From Gemmatimonadota bacterium (GTDB lineage Bacteria; Gemmatimonadota; Gemmatimonadetes; Gemmatimonadales; Gemmatimonadaceae), in the NCBI GenBank assembly GCA_025362095.1, contig JANYIJ010000192.1, positions 1 to 51,107 on the forward strand: DNA of 51,107 nt, read 5' to 3'. A program made the translations under genes and the position numbers. The number at the start of each line of letters is the position of its first letter. Positions within the stretch are counted from its first letter, which is position 1. The notes under the pieces were generated by a model. It was not told the DNA's origin, did not search any database, and saw only the letters and a list, made by a program, of their open reading frames with translations. Positions 1-8,664 of the stretch are shown here, one piece after another.

Positions 1-2416
1 CCTCAACCGGATTCGCCTTCATCGCCCGCACCGCGGGCCCGAGGCACGCCACCATTGTCACGATCAACAGTGTCACTTCGGCCCCGATCAGCGCCGTCGC
101 GTCCACCGGATAGACGCCATACATCTTGTCCCAGAGCATGAACCCTGCCCACATGCCGAATCCGGCGCCCACTGCTGTTCCACCGAGCGCCATGATCAAG
201 GCCTCGGTGAGAACCAGCCTCACGACGTTCTCGCGTGTGGCGCCGAGCGCAATGCGCAGAGCGAACTCGCGCATGCGGAGTCCTGCGATGTACGAGATCA
301 CGCTGAAGAGGCCCGCCGCGCCAAGAACAAGCGACGCGATTCCGAGCAGCGAAAAGACCAGAGCCAGAAACCGTTCTTCCGTAAGCGAGTCGTCGTAGCT
401 CTGCGTCCAGGGAACTGTGCGCACGTAGCTGTTGGGCGGCAGCAGCGCGAAAAGGGTGCGCGCGATCTTCAAGCGCATCCCCGTTTGTGCCGCGACGGGT
501 CGCACGACGTAATGATGCGTCTCCCGGCTGCTGTCGGGTGCCGAGATGAACATGACCTCCGACGAATCCGCGCTAATCTCAGGAAACGGATTGAAGCCCT
601 GAAACTTGTCCTTCACCACTCCGACGATGTGCACCCAGGGCTGCTTCGACGCGAGGCCGCCGAGCTTCAGCATCCGTCCCACCGCGCTCTCATGCGGGAA
701 GAGCTTCCTTGCCGTCTTCTGGTCGAGAATCACCGCGCCCTCGCCCGCCGCGTCACCGGGCTCGAAGTCGCGTCCTTCAGTGATCTCGCGGCTCATCGTT
801 CGGAAGTAGTCGGTGCTCACGTTCGAACAGCTCGGCGCGGTTGACGCCTTCCCGCCTTCGATAGTGCGATCCGTGGTCACAGCCGTGTGATCGAATACGC
901 ACTGCGCGATCATCGCGGCGGAACTGACTCCCTCGAGCGAGCGAAGGCGTTCAAGCCCGTGACGGTACATGTCCACGAGGTCCTGCTTCGCCCGCAGCGT
1001 GTCGTCGTTCTTGAATCGATTGACGTACACATCCGCATTGATCAGGCTCTTCGCGTCGAAACCGAAGTCGTACCGCGACATGAGCACCGAAGATTTCAGC
1101 ATGAGGCTCGCGCCCACGAGCAGCGTCATCGAGAGTGCGAGTTCGGCCATCACGAGCCAGCGAAACCGCGTGCCGGCGCGTCCGGTCGTGCCGCCGGAAC
1201 TTTCCTTGAGCGTTCCCGCCGGATCCGTGCGGCTCGCCTGCCACGCTGGAATTCCGCCGGCGACGGCGATGGCGGTCATAACAGAGAATAGACTCGCGCC
1301 GAGAACACGCACGCTCCACTGCGGCTCGGGGAATCCCATCCATCGCATCTCGAGCGGTGACGCCCCTTTGATGAGTCCGACCGCCCACGTCGCGACGACT
1401 GCGCCAGCGATCGATCCGATCATCGCGAGCGCCGCCACTTCGAAAATCACTTCGCGAGCGATGTCCATCCGGCTGGCGCCCAGCGCGAGCCGGAGGGCGT
1501 AGTCGCGGCGGCGAACGGTGGCTCGCGCGAGCATGAGCGCCGCGACGTTTGCACATGCGATGATGAGCACGCAGATCGCCGCGCCGATCATCGCGCGATG
1601 CACGTCTTTGAGTGCAAGCGGGTTGGGTCGCATTGCAACGAACGCCCCCGCGAATGGCCGGTCATTCGGCGAGCCGAACACTGCGGTAAACCGCTTCATA
1701 ATCGCGTTGAAGCCGGGTTGCACATCTTTCAGGGTGACGCCGCGCTTCAAGCGCACAATGGGAATGCCGAATCCGCGGCTGGTGTCCGCAGCGACGGGAA
1801 TCCAGAACATCGCGCCGAGCGGCGAGTTTGCGCGCGGCGGCATCACGCCGACAATTGTGTAGACGTGCCCGGAGACGCTGAGCTGCGCGTCGCCGATTTG
1901 CTTCCTGTTCGCAAACCGCGCCTTCCAAAAGTCATCGCTGACGATCGCGATGCTTTCCGCGAGCCCATCGGCAGTTGTGGGAAGTCGTCCGATGCGGGTC
2001 GGCGCACCCAACAGCGCGAAGAACCCCGGCGGCGTGTACCCGAACGTCTGGCGGGCCACCGTCTGGCCCGCATCGACGTCGGCAAAGGATAGACCGACGC
2101 TGCTCATGCCTTCGATGCCGTTGATCCCCTTGAGCCCCTCAGCAAGTTGCTTCGACGACGGGCGTATTTTCGCGCTCCCGAACACGCGCACCTCGAACAG
2201 CTGGTCGACGTCGCGGTACGGCGATTCAGGATGCGTCATCGCGTCGATGAGCGCGAACACGGACGTGGAAAGTCCGAGCGCGATGCCGAGCGAGAGCGTG
2301 GCTATCGCGACGAAGCCGGGCGACCTGCGCAGCGTGCGGCTCGTGCGCGGAACCGACGCGAAGAGCGCGCGAAAAAACTCGACTATGTCTTTCACGCGGT
2401 CTCGAACCGTGGCCAT
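1..2416 (-). CDS. MacB/FtsX-like orphan ABC permease (ADOP type), C-terminal end cut by window edge
   Basis: Reading the minus strand from ATG at 2416 gives an uninterrupted frame of 805 codons that runs off the window at base 2. The last visible residues (ANPVE) match the usual end of this family (DPxxALRxE), so only about five residues are missing. The N-terminus carries the first transmembrane segment, with ATLSLGIALGLSTSVFAL following a short amphipathic region. A MacB-like periplasmic domain, an FtsX domain (IIACANVAALMLARA, then RRRDYALRLALGASR), a second periplasmic domain and a second FtsX domain (MREFALRIALGATRENVVRLVL) follow. The full duplicated architecture, about 800 residues, fits acidobacterial duplicated orphan permeases, which usually lack a neighbouring ATPase; none is visible here. 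Substrate is unknown. A GGAG lies about 10 nt upstream of the chosen ATG. Confidence 0.88.
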   Translation of the reverse strand, partial: MATVRDRVKDIVEFFRALFASVPRTSRTLRRSPGFVAIATLSLGIALGLSTSVFALIDAMTHPESPYRDVDQLFEVRVFGSAKIRPSSKQLAEGLKGINGIEGMSSVGLSFADVDAGQTVARQTFGYTPPGFFALLGAPTRIGRLPTTADGLAESIAIVSDDFWKARFANRKQIGDAQLSVSGHVYTIVGVMPPRANSPLGAMFWIPVAADTSRGFGIPIVRLKRGVTLKDVQPGFNAIMKRFTAVFGSPNDRPFAGAFVAMRPNPLALKDVHRAMIGAAICVLIIACANVAALMLARATVRRRDYALRLALGASRMDIAREVIFEVAALAMIGSIAGAVVATWAVGLIKGASPLEMRWMGFPEPQWSVRVLGASLFSVMTAIAVAGGIPAWQASRTDPAGTLKESSGGTTGRAGTRFRWLVMAELALSMTLLVGASLMLKSSVLMSRYDFGFDAKSLINADVYVNRFKNDDTLRAKQDLVDMYRHGLERLRSLEGVSSAAMIAQCVFDHTAVTTDRTIEGGKASTAPSCSNVSTDYFRTMSREITEGRDFEPGDAAGEGAVILDQKTARKLFPHESAVGRMLKLGGLASKQPWVHIVGVVKDKFQGFNPFPEISADSSEVMFISAPDSSRETHHYVVRPVAAQTGMRLKIARTLFALLPPNSYVRTVPWTQSYDDSLTEERFLALVFSLLGIASLVLGAAGLFSVISYIAGLRMREFALRIALGATRENVVRLVLTEALIMALGGTAVGAGFGMWAGFMLWDKMYGVYPVDATALIGAEVTLLIVTMVACLGPAVRAMKANPVE

Positions 2417-2488
2417 TCTGTGAAAACTCCGGTGTATCGGTACGCCGACACAGTGTCACCATGCGCTCCCGGCGTCAAGAACAAAAAC

Positions 2489-2570
2489 GCCGCAGGTCTA
2501 CGCAGATAGTCGCGCAATTTGCGAAAACCTGCGAAAACCTGCGTCTACCTGCGGCAAGTCCTTTTTTTTT
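2489..2570. repeat. Imperfect palindrome with internal direct repeat and T9 run, between divergent genes
   Basis: Arms at 2489-2505 and 2539-2555 are inverted copies differing at two of 17 positions. The loop holds two direct copies of the 10-mer gcgaaaacct (2521-2530 and 2531-2540). A run of nine T follows at 2562-2570, so the structure resembles an intrinsic terminator read on the plus strand, although it lies upstream of the M1 peptidase gene and in the leader of the divergent permease. It resembles in style the other intergenic palindromes in this window. Confidence 0.6.
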
Positions 2571-2640
2571 GGGATTGGCACGGAGTCATGATTCGCAGTA
2601 CGTTCGCGTGCGTCGCCGCATTTCAACGAGGAGAGATCGG

Positions 2641-4260
2641 ATGATTCGCAGGCTGCTTCAGTTTGCCATTGCCGCGTCATTGTTGCCATCGCCTCTCGCG
2701 GCGCAACCCGCGCACTACGGGCGCCAACCCGGCATCGACGTTCAGCACTACGCGTTCGCCGTCGCGCTGAACGACTCCACCGACGAGATCGCCGGCGATG
2801 CGACCGTCACCATAAAATTCACGCGCGACGGGCTCGCGACTTTCTTTCTCGATCTCGCGTCCGCTGCGGGCGGCAAAGGAATGACCGTTACCGCGGTCAC
2901 CGCCGACGGCAGCGCGCTCGCGTACTCGCATCGCGACGACCGCCTCAACATCACGCTCGGCCGCGCGACGAAAGCCGGCGAGCAGCGCAAGTTCACCGTC
3001 CGCTATCACGGCATCGCATCCGGCGGATTGGCAATCGGCAAGAATCGCTATCAGGAGCGCTACTTCTCCTCGCGCAACTGGCCCGACCTCGCGCACAGGT
3101 GGCTCCCGGTCATCGATCACCCGTCCGATAAAGCCACAGCCGAGTTTATCGTCACGGCGCCGGAGAAATATCTGGTCGTATCGAACGGCTTGCTGCAGGA
3201 GGAAATCCTCCTCGGCGATGGCCGCAAGACGACGCATTGGAAACAGTCCGTACCCACCGCGATCTGGCTCTACAACATCGCCGTTGCGCAGTTCGCCGTG
3301 CACCACGCGGGACTCGTGAAAGGCGTCGAGCTGCAATCGTGGGTGGCGCATCAGGACGCCGCCAAGTTCGCCGCGCTCGATGAACCGGGACGTCAGGCCG
3401 TCGAGTTCTTCAGCGAGAACATCGGGCCGTATAGCTACGAGAAACTCGCGAACGTCGCCGTTGCAGGCGGCGGCGGCGGGATGGAGCACGCGAGCGCGAT
3501 CTTCTACGGCGAAAATTCGGCGGACCGGCCCAATGCCGGCTTGGTCTCCCACGAGATCGCGCATCAGTGGTTCGGCGACGCGGTCACGGAAGACGAATGG
3601 GATGATGTGTGGCTCAGCGAAGGATTCGCGACCTACTTCTCGAACCTGTTCACGGAGCATTACAGCGGTCGCGAGGCGTTCGTTGATGCCCTCGTGCGCG
3701 GCCGCACAGGTGCGTTCCGCGCGGAGCGCCAGCAGAAGACGGCGGTCGTGCACCAAAATGCGAAGGCCACCGGCCCCGACCTCACGCAAGTGCAGTACGC
3801 GAAGGGCGGCTGGATCCTTCACGTGCTCAGAGGGCAGGTGGGCACGGACAATTTCTGGAAGGGAATCCAGAGCTACTATAAGCGCTATCGCGACGGCAGC
3901 GCGACTACCGATGATCTGCGCCGAGCGATGGAAGAGGTATCGGGCCAGGATCTCGCGTGGTTCTTCACGCAGTGGCTCACCCGCGTTGACGCGCCGGTGA
4001 TCGATGGAAGCTGGAGCTACGATGCGAACGCAAAAAAAATCATCGTCGAGCTCGCGCAGACTCAGCCGGGCCAACCATATAGAATGCCGATGGAAGTCGG
4101 CGTGGCACCCGACAGCGCCGGCGCTCCGATGAAAATCGAAAAGATCGAGATGACGCAGATGAAGCAGCGATTTGAAATACCGGCTGACCACGCGCCACGC
4201 GATGTGACGCTGGATCCAAACGTCTGGATGCTGATGGAAGCGAAATTCGTGAAGCGCTAG
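2641..4260 (+). CDS. Secreted M1-family metallopeptidase (copy 1)
   Basis: The product is 539 residues with an N-terminal signal peptide (MIRRLLQFAIAASLLPSPLAAQ). The zinc site is complete: HEIAH at residues 304-308 with the third ligand Glu327 in LSEGF, giving HExxH-x18-E. The upstream substrate-recognition motif is GGMEH (about 279-283) where most M1 enzymes have GxMEN, so the final Asn is replaced by His. The N-terminal beta domain of about 230 residues precedes the thermolysin-like domain. The open frame extends upstream to 2461, but ATG 2641 is chosen because GAGGAGA sits just upstream and a signal peptide starts there. It is followed 11 nt later by a close paralogue. By family it cleaves N-terminal amino acids from peptides in the periplasm or outside; the substrate is not predictable. 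Confidence 0.93.
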   Translation: MIRRLLQFAIAASLLPSPLAAQPAHYGRQPGIDVQHYAFAVALNDSTDEIAGDATVTIKFTRDGLATFFLDLASAAGGKGMTVTAVTADGSALAYSHRDDRLNITLGRATKAGEQRKFTVRYHGIASGGLAIGKNRYQERYFSSRNWPDLAHRWLPVIDHPSDKATAEFIVTAPEKYLVVSNGLLQEEILLGDGRKTTHWKQSVPTAIWLYNIAVAQFAVHHAGLVKGVELQSWVAHQDAAKFAALDEPGRQAVEFFSENIGPYSYEKLANVAVAGGGGGMEHASAIFYGENSADRPNAGLVSHEIAHQWFGDAVTEDEWDDVWLSEGFATYFSNLFTEHYSGREAFVDALVRGRTGAFRAERQQKTAVVHQNAKATGPDLTQVQYAKGGWILHVLRGQVGTDNFWKGIQSYYKRYRDGSATTDDLRRAMEEVSGQDLAWFFTQWLTRVDAPVIDGSWSYDANAKKIIVELAQTQPGQPYRMPMEVGVAPDSAGAPMKIEKIEMTQMKQRFEIPADHAPRDVTLDPNVWMLMEAKFVKR

Positions 4261-4271
4261 GGGAGAAGAAC

Positions 4272-6023
4272 ATGCAAAGAATTCTTTCAATCGCTCTCGC
4301 GCTCGCCGCAGCAACCGCGCCACTCGATGCGCGCGACACCTACCCCCGCCAGCCGGGCATCGTGATCCAGCACTACGTGTTCGGTCTCACACTGAGCGAC
4401 TCCACCGACTCGATCACAGGCGAAGCGCAGGTCACGATCCGATTCGTGAGAGACGGATTGAAAACATTCTTCCTGGATTTCGCGAACGAATCGAAGGGAA
4501 AAGGGATGACCGTCGACACCGTGCTGGCGGATGACAAGCCGGTCACGTTCAAACACTCGGACAACCATCTCGTCATCGCGCTCGCGCAGCCAGCGAAGTC
4601 CGGTGATTGGCATCGCTTCACGATTCGCTATCACGGCATCCCGGCGAACGGCCTCCGCACCGGCGTCAACAAATACAACGAGCGCTGTTTCTTCTCCTGG
4701 AACTGGCCCGACAAGGCGCGCGAGTGGCTGCCGATGATCGATCACCCGTCGGCGAAAGCCACGAGTGAGTTCGTGATCACCGCGCCGCAAAAATATTCCG
4801 TGATCGCAAACGGTCTCTTGCAGGAAGAAACGATCCTCGGCGATGGCCGAAAAATCTCGCACTGGAAAGAATCCGTGCCGATCGCCTCTTGGCTCAACGC
4901 GATCGGTGTGGAAGAGTTCGCCGTGCACCACGCCGGTCTCGTGAAAGGAGTGCCGCTGCAGACGTGGGTCTCGCACCAGGATCTACCCGCGAGCATTGAC
5001 CGGTTCGAAGCAACCGCGCGCCGCTCGATCGAGTTTTTCAGCGAGAACATCGGCCCGTACAGCTACGAAAAAATGGCGAGCGTGAACGCGCCATTCGATG
5101 GCGGCGCAACCGAGCACGCGAGCGAAGTCTTCTATGGCGACGGCGGCACGCGCGCCGGCGCGCCGCCGCCCGTTGCGGGTCGCGGCGGTGCGGCGGGCGG
5201 TCGCGCGGGTGGCGGCGGGCGCGCGAACGTGGTGATCGGCGGAGCCGGCGCGGGCGGAAGCGGCGGCGTGATCTCGCACGAGATCGCGCATCAGTGGTTC
5301 GGCGACGCCGTCACCGAGAGCGACTGGGACGACGCGTGGCTCTCAGAAGGATTCGCCACGTACTTCGCGCTGCTCTACGACGAGCACTACGTGGGCCACG
5401 ATCAGTTCATCAACGGCGTGAAGGGAATGTTCACGCGGGCGATCGCCGCTGAAGCACAAAGCAAGCTTCCCCTGGTTCATGAGAACATCGACGATCTGCG
5501 TGGCGTGATTCCGCAGCTCGTGTATCAAAAGGGCGGTTCGGTTTTGCAGATGCTGCGCGGCCAAGTCGGGACGCAAACATTCTGGAAGGCGATCCGCGAG
5601 TACTACGCGCGTCATCAAAACGGCAACGCGACGAGCGACGATTTGCGGCGCGCGTTCGAGCAGGCTTCTGGTCAGGACCTCAATTGGTTCTTCGACCAGT
5701 GGCTGCACGGGACAACAACGCCGGCGCTCGAGGGGAGCTGGTCGTACGATGCCGCGGCGAAGAAGATCGTCATCGATCTCGCGCAGACGCAGGCGGGCAA
5801 ACCGTTCAAGCTTCCGATCGAGATTGGAATTGTTGTCGACCCCGCCACCGCGGCGCCCGCTGGACGCGGCGGTCAGGCCGAACCGGCCGTTCGAATCGAG
5901 AAGATCGAACTGAATCAGGCGAAGCAGCGTTTTGAAATCGCCGCGGAAAAGGCGCCGAAGTCTCTTATGCTCGATCCGAATAGCTGGATCATGATGGAAC
6001 CACCCAAGTTCGTGGCGCGGTAA
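4272..6023 (+). CDS. Secreted M1-family metallopeptidase (copy 2, with Gly-rich insert)
   Basis: This is a 583-residue tandem paralogue of the preceding gene, with a signal peptide at residues 1-20 and GGGGAGAAG as a likely ribosome site. HEIAH lies at 336-340 and the third zinc ligand Glu359 is in LSEGF. The exopeptidase motif region reads GGATEH, so Met of the canonical GxMEN is Thr and Asn is His. Between this motif and the zinc helix is a low-complexity Gly/Arg/Ala-rich insert, about residues 291-332, absent from copy 1. A second smaller Ala/Gly/Arg insert lies near the C-terminus (TAAPAGRGGQ). Active-site residues are intact, but the altered motif and insert suggest changed substrate access. 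The pair is probably cotranscribed. Confidence 0.92.
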   Translation: MQRILSIALALAAATAPLDARDTYPRQPGIVIQHYVFGLTLSDSTDSITGEAQVTIRFVRDGLKTFFLDFANESKGKGMTVDTVLADDKPVTFKHSDNHLVIALAQPAKSGDWHRFTIRYHGIPANGLRTGVNKYNERCFFSWNWPDKAREWLPMIDHPSAKATSEFVITAPQKYSVIANGLLQEETILGDGRKISHWKESVPIASWLNAIGVEEFAVHHAGLVKGVPLQTWVSHQDLPASIDRFEATARRSIEFFSENIGPYSYEKMASVNAPFDGGATEHASEVFYGDGGTRAGAPPPVAGRGGAAGGRAGGGGRANVVIGGAGAGGSGGVISHEIAHQWFGDAVTESDWDDAWLSEGFATYFALLYDEHYVGHDQFINGVKGMFTRAIAAEAQSKLPLVHENIDDLRGVIPQLVYQKGGSVLQMLRGQVGTQTFWKAIREYYARHQNGNATSDDLRRAFEQASGQDLNWFFDQWLHGTTTPALEGSWSYDAAAKKIVIDLAQTQAGKPFKLPIEIGIVVDPATAAPAGRGGQAEPAVRIEKIELNQAKQRFEIAAEKAPKSLMLDPNSWIMMEPPKFVAR

Positions 6024-6051
6024 GCGGCACTCAGATTAGGTTTAGCTGTTC

Positions 6052-6124
<73 letters not shown>

Positions 6125-6153
6125 CTGCAGTTACCGATGTCCGAACGCGCCGC

Positions 6154-6741
6154 CTAGTGATACCCGCGCGTCAGCATCCGTTGCGCGGCGGCCTTGTACG
6201 ATCCGAGCGCACGATCCGGTACATGCCAGCCCATCGAATCTGCGAGCCGGTCGTAAACATTGAAGAGGTACGCGACGTGGATCGCATCCACCAGCGCTGC
6301 TTTCTCGACTCCCGTCGCAAATACCGCCCTGGCGTCGTCCGGAGTCAGCGCTTCGTGCTCAAGGGTCATCTTGCGCAGAAAGCGAAGCGTGGCCTTCAAC
6401 TTGGCATCGATAGCTGCGGACTCGAAATCGTCGAGCACCTGCTCCGTGAGTTTTTCGTCGAACGCGATCGCCGCGACCGCGGCGTGGGAGTTCGTTCAGA
6501 ACAAGCACTGGTTGAGCCGCGACACAAACGCCGCAAACAATTCACGCTCGCCCGCGGTCCAGGCAGAGGGTCCGCGCATCGCCTCGTGCGTGTGGATCGT
6601 GTGCGGCTCGCCAAAGAAGTCCTTCCGGTACGTAATCGTTCGCACGACGTCCGGCGCGCGAAAGCCGGACATCAACCGGATCATCGCGAATTTCATCCGG
6701 TCGGCCAGACGCTCGCCGCGTTCCACGACTTTCAATCTCAT
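6154..6741 (-). CDS. AhpD/carboxymuconolactone decarboxylase-like protein, candidate selenoprotein (CxxU)
   Basis: The minus strand from ATG 6741 encodes 81 residues ending SRLNQCLF, then an in-frame TGA (6498-6496), then continues without other stops as TNSHAAVAAIAFDEK to a true stop at 6154. Read through, this gives 195 residues with the typical layout of a carboxymuconolactone-decarboxylase/AhpD-like protein, whose active site is SRLNxCxFCxxxH. The TGA replaces the second Cys of CxxC, giving Cys79-x-x-Sec82 with the following His86 preserved. Codons on both sides match one family, so neither a frameshift nor two genes is needed. A SECIS-like hairpin follows the TGA. The family uses the cysteine pair for thiol-dependent peroxide or disulfide chemistry. 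The start overlaps the upstream gene's stop (ATGA). The alternative is a nonsense mutation. Confidence 0.78.
6469..6484 (-). promoter_or_regulatory. Candidate bacterial SECIS element
   Basis: In the mRNA sense (minus strand), 11 nt separate the in-frame TGA from a perfect 6-bp stem CGCCGC/GCGGCG closed by loop GGUC. The well-studied Escherichia coli fdhF element has an 11-nt spacer, a short upper stem and GGUC within its loop, which is the SelB contact. The loop guanines here lie 18-19 nt after the TGA, inside the range usually accepted for bacterial SECIS elements. The hairpin is GC-rich in a GC-rich genome, so chance pairing is possible, but spacing, loop sequence and position agree. Confidence 0.68.
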
Positions 6742-7043
6742 GCCCGCGCCACTGCATCGAGTGCAGCGCTCGCGCGCTCGCCGGCCGCTCCCAGCGCTGC
6801 CGCCACGATCAGCTCGAACAACTGATCTTCGCTGTACTGCTCGCGCAAACGATCCACGTCTTCGTCGGTCACCGTGTATGCGCGGTCTCGAATTTTTTGA
6901 ACGAGCACAGCAAGATCAGCCGGCGGTTTTCCCGCCGCTAAGTCCCGGCGCAGCGCGGCGTCGGTAGAGCCCGCGCCGTCGAGCACTGCGTTGCGGGTCG
7001 CGGCGAGAAACGGTGACAGCCGATCAGAATTCGTGGAGACCAT
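6738..7043 (-). CDS. Small AhpD-like partner protein lacking CxxC
   Basis: This 101-residue product lies directly upstream of the candidate selenoprotein and overlaps it by four bases (ATGA), which suggests translational coupling. Its helical C-terminal half (YTVTDEDVDRLREQYSED, then LFELIVAAALGAAGERA) resembles the AhpD/carboxymuconolactone-decarboxylase helical fold but has no cysteines, so it is unlikely to be a redox enzyme by itself. It may form a mixed complex with the downstream protein. The start is uncertain: ATG 7043 is chosen, but the frame is open to a GTG at 7100, which would add 19 mostly hydrophobic residues. No clear Shine-Dalgarno sequence decides it. Confidence 0.7.
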   Translation of the reverse strand: MVSTNSDRLSPFLAATRNAVLDGAGSTDAALRRDLAAGKPPADLAVLVQKIRDRAYTVTDEDVDRLREQYSEDQLFELIVAAALGAAGERASAALDAVARA

Positions 7044-7218
7044 TGGCTCGCGAGCGTAGGGGAAGAAAGCGTAGCCCGTTGCGATCCCTCCGACAAGCAC
7101 AGGTTGCGATCCGCGTGGAACTGGCCCGTCATTGCCCGTCGCACTACTATGGGGACAGCGGCGACTTTCGCGACGACGCGGGTCTCATCGCTGTCCACCC
7201 CCCACCTGGACGGGCCGA

Positions 7219-8664
7219 GTGCGCAAATTCGCAGGTCTCCTGCTCGGATCGCTGTTACTCGGCGCCTGCGCGGGAACCGGAGCCCCGCCGGATCCGCAGC
7301 TCGCGGCGCAGTGGATGCGCACCTCGCTCGCCTTTGCGCGCAGCGAGCGACTCGGTGCGCCGATCGCGGCGCGGGTTTCCGCGTACGGCTCGCTCGCACT
7401 CTACGAGGGATATGCGTCCGATGCACGTTCGCCGCTGCGGTCGCTCGCAGGCCAGCTCAACGGGCTGAGCGCGCTTCCGTCTGCGGGCGATGCTGGAACG
7501 ATGGACGGAGCGACTGTCGCTGCGGAGGCCGAGCGGGTCGTGCTCGACTCACTTTATCGCGACGGTTTCGCCAGCACGCGCCGCACGATCGACTCGCTCG
7601 CCAAAGCGCAGGTCGCCGCGCGCGTAGCTGCTGGTGTGAGCGGCGGTGTGCGCGACCGATCGCTCGCTCACGGACGCGCGCTCGGGAACGCACTGCTGGC
7701 GTGGGCCGCCACGGACAGCTTTTTCGCCACGCGCGGACGGCCGTGGGTCGCGCCTGTGCGCCGAGATCAGTGGGCCAACACGGCGACCACCGACCAGTAC
7801 ATCCCGCAGATGCTCTCGGGCGAGAGCGACGTCGTCGTGACCAAGAATCCGGGGACATCGATGGACTTCGAGCGCGTCTCGGAGAAATGGGTCTTCACCA
7901 ACCGGCCGAAAGCCGCGGGCTCCACGACGCTCCCTGCGTTCAATCCCACAAAACCCACCGAGCCGTATTGGGGAAAGCTGCGCACGTTCGTCATCAGAGA
8001 CGGCGACGAGTGCGCGCCGCCGCCCGCGCTGCCGTACTCCGAGAAACCCGGATCCGAATTTTGGAAAATGGGGAAAGAGTTCTACGACTCCGTGCGAGCA
8101 CTCACGCCGGAGAAAAAGCAGATCGCGCTATTCTGGGCCGACAACCCTATCGCGACGGGAACTCCGGGCTTCCACTGGACGAGCGTGGACAACCAGATGG
8201 TTGCGCGTCGAAAACTCTCCGCTGATCAGGCGGTCGAACTCTACGCGCTCACGTCGCTCGCAGTCGCCGACGCGTTCATTGGTTGCTGGAAGGAGAAGTA
8301 TCGCTCGCTCGTCGTGCGCCCCGTCGCGTATGTGCAGCGCGTGTTCGATCCGAAGTTCACGACGCTCTTCGCGACGCCGCCGTTTCCCGAGTATCCGTCC
8401 GGCCACTCGACGCTCTCCGGCGCGGCGGCCTACGTGCTCGCGAAAACACTCGGCGACACCATTCCGTTCGTCGACTCGACGCAGGTCGACATCGGACAGC
8501 CGCCGCGCGCGTACAAATCTTTCACGGCGGCGCGCGACGAAGTGGCGATCTCGCGGGTGTACGGCGGCATTCACTTCATGCGCGCGGTGACGCTGGGACT
8601 GGTGCAGGGGGAGTGCATCGCAAAGCGTGTGCTCGAGAAACTCAAGACGCGGAAAGGCGCTTGA
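7219..8664 (+). CDS. Vanadium-dependent haloperoxidase / PAP2-type phosphatase lipoprotein
   Basis: The 481-residue product starts at GTG 7219, where a lipoprotein signal begins (MRKFAGLLLGSLLLGAC, lipobox LGA-Cys17). The open frame reaches back to 7132, but the signal sequence fixes the later start. The C-terminal third carries the three oxyanion-binding motifs of the PAP2/vanadium chloroperoxidase superfamily: KEKYRSLVVRP near residue 358, PSGH near 393, and SRVYGGIHF near 446. This all-helical arrangement binds vanadate in haloperoxidases or phosphate in acid phosphatases; motifs alone do not tell which. It is probably tethered to the periplasmic or outer-membrane surface. The stop overlaps the TTG start of the next lipoprotein gene (TTGA). 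Confidence 0.88.
   Translation: MRKFAGLLLGSLLLGACAGTGAPPDPQLAAQWMRTSLAFARSERLGAPIAARVSAYGSLALYEGYASDARSPLRSLAGQLNGLSALPSAGDAGTMDGATVAAEAERVVLDSLYRDGFASTRRTIDSLAKAQVAARVAAGVSGGVRDRSLAHGRALGNALLAWAATDSFFATRGRPWVAPVRRDQWANTATTDQYIPQMLSGESDVVVTKNPGTSMDFERVSEKWVFTNRPKAAGSTTLPAFNPTKPTEPYWGKLRTFVIRDGDECAPPPALPYSEKPGSEFWKMGKEFYDSVRALTPEKKQIALFWADNPIATGTPGFHWTSVDNQMVARRKLSADQAVELYALTSLAVADAFIGCWKEKYRSLVVRPVAYVQRVFDPKFTTLFATPPFPEYPSGHSTLSGAAAYVLAKTLGDTIPFVDSTQVDIGQPPRAYKSFTAARDEVAISRVYGGIHFMRAVTLGLVQGECIAKRVLEKLKTRKGA

Noticed and set aside
2677-4323. 548-codon minus-strand open frame over the first M1 peptidase
   Set aside because: Antisense shadow; the plus-strand gene has signal peptide, zinc site and ribosome site.
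6154-6741. Reading this locus as two separate small genes or as a frameshifted pseudogene
   Set aside because: The two halves are in the same frame, meet at a single TGA at the conserved catalytic Cys, and no other damage is visible.
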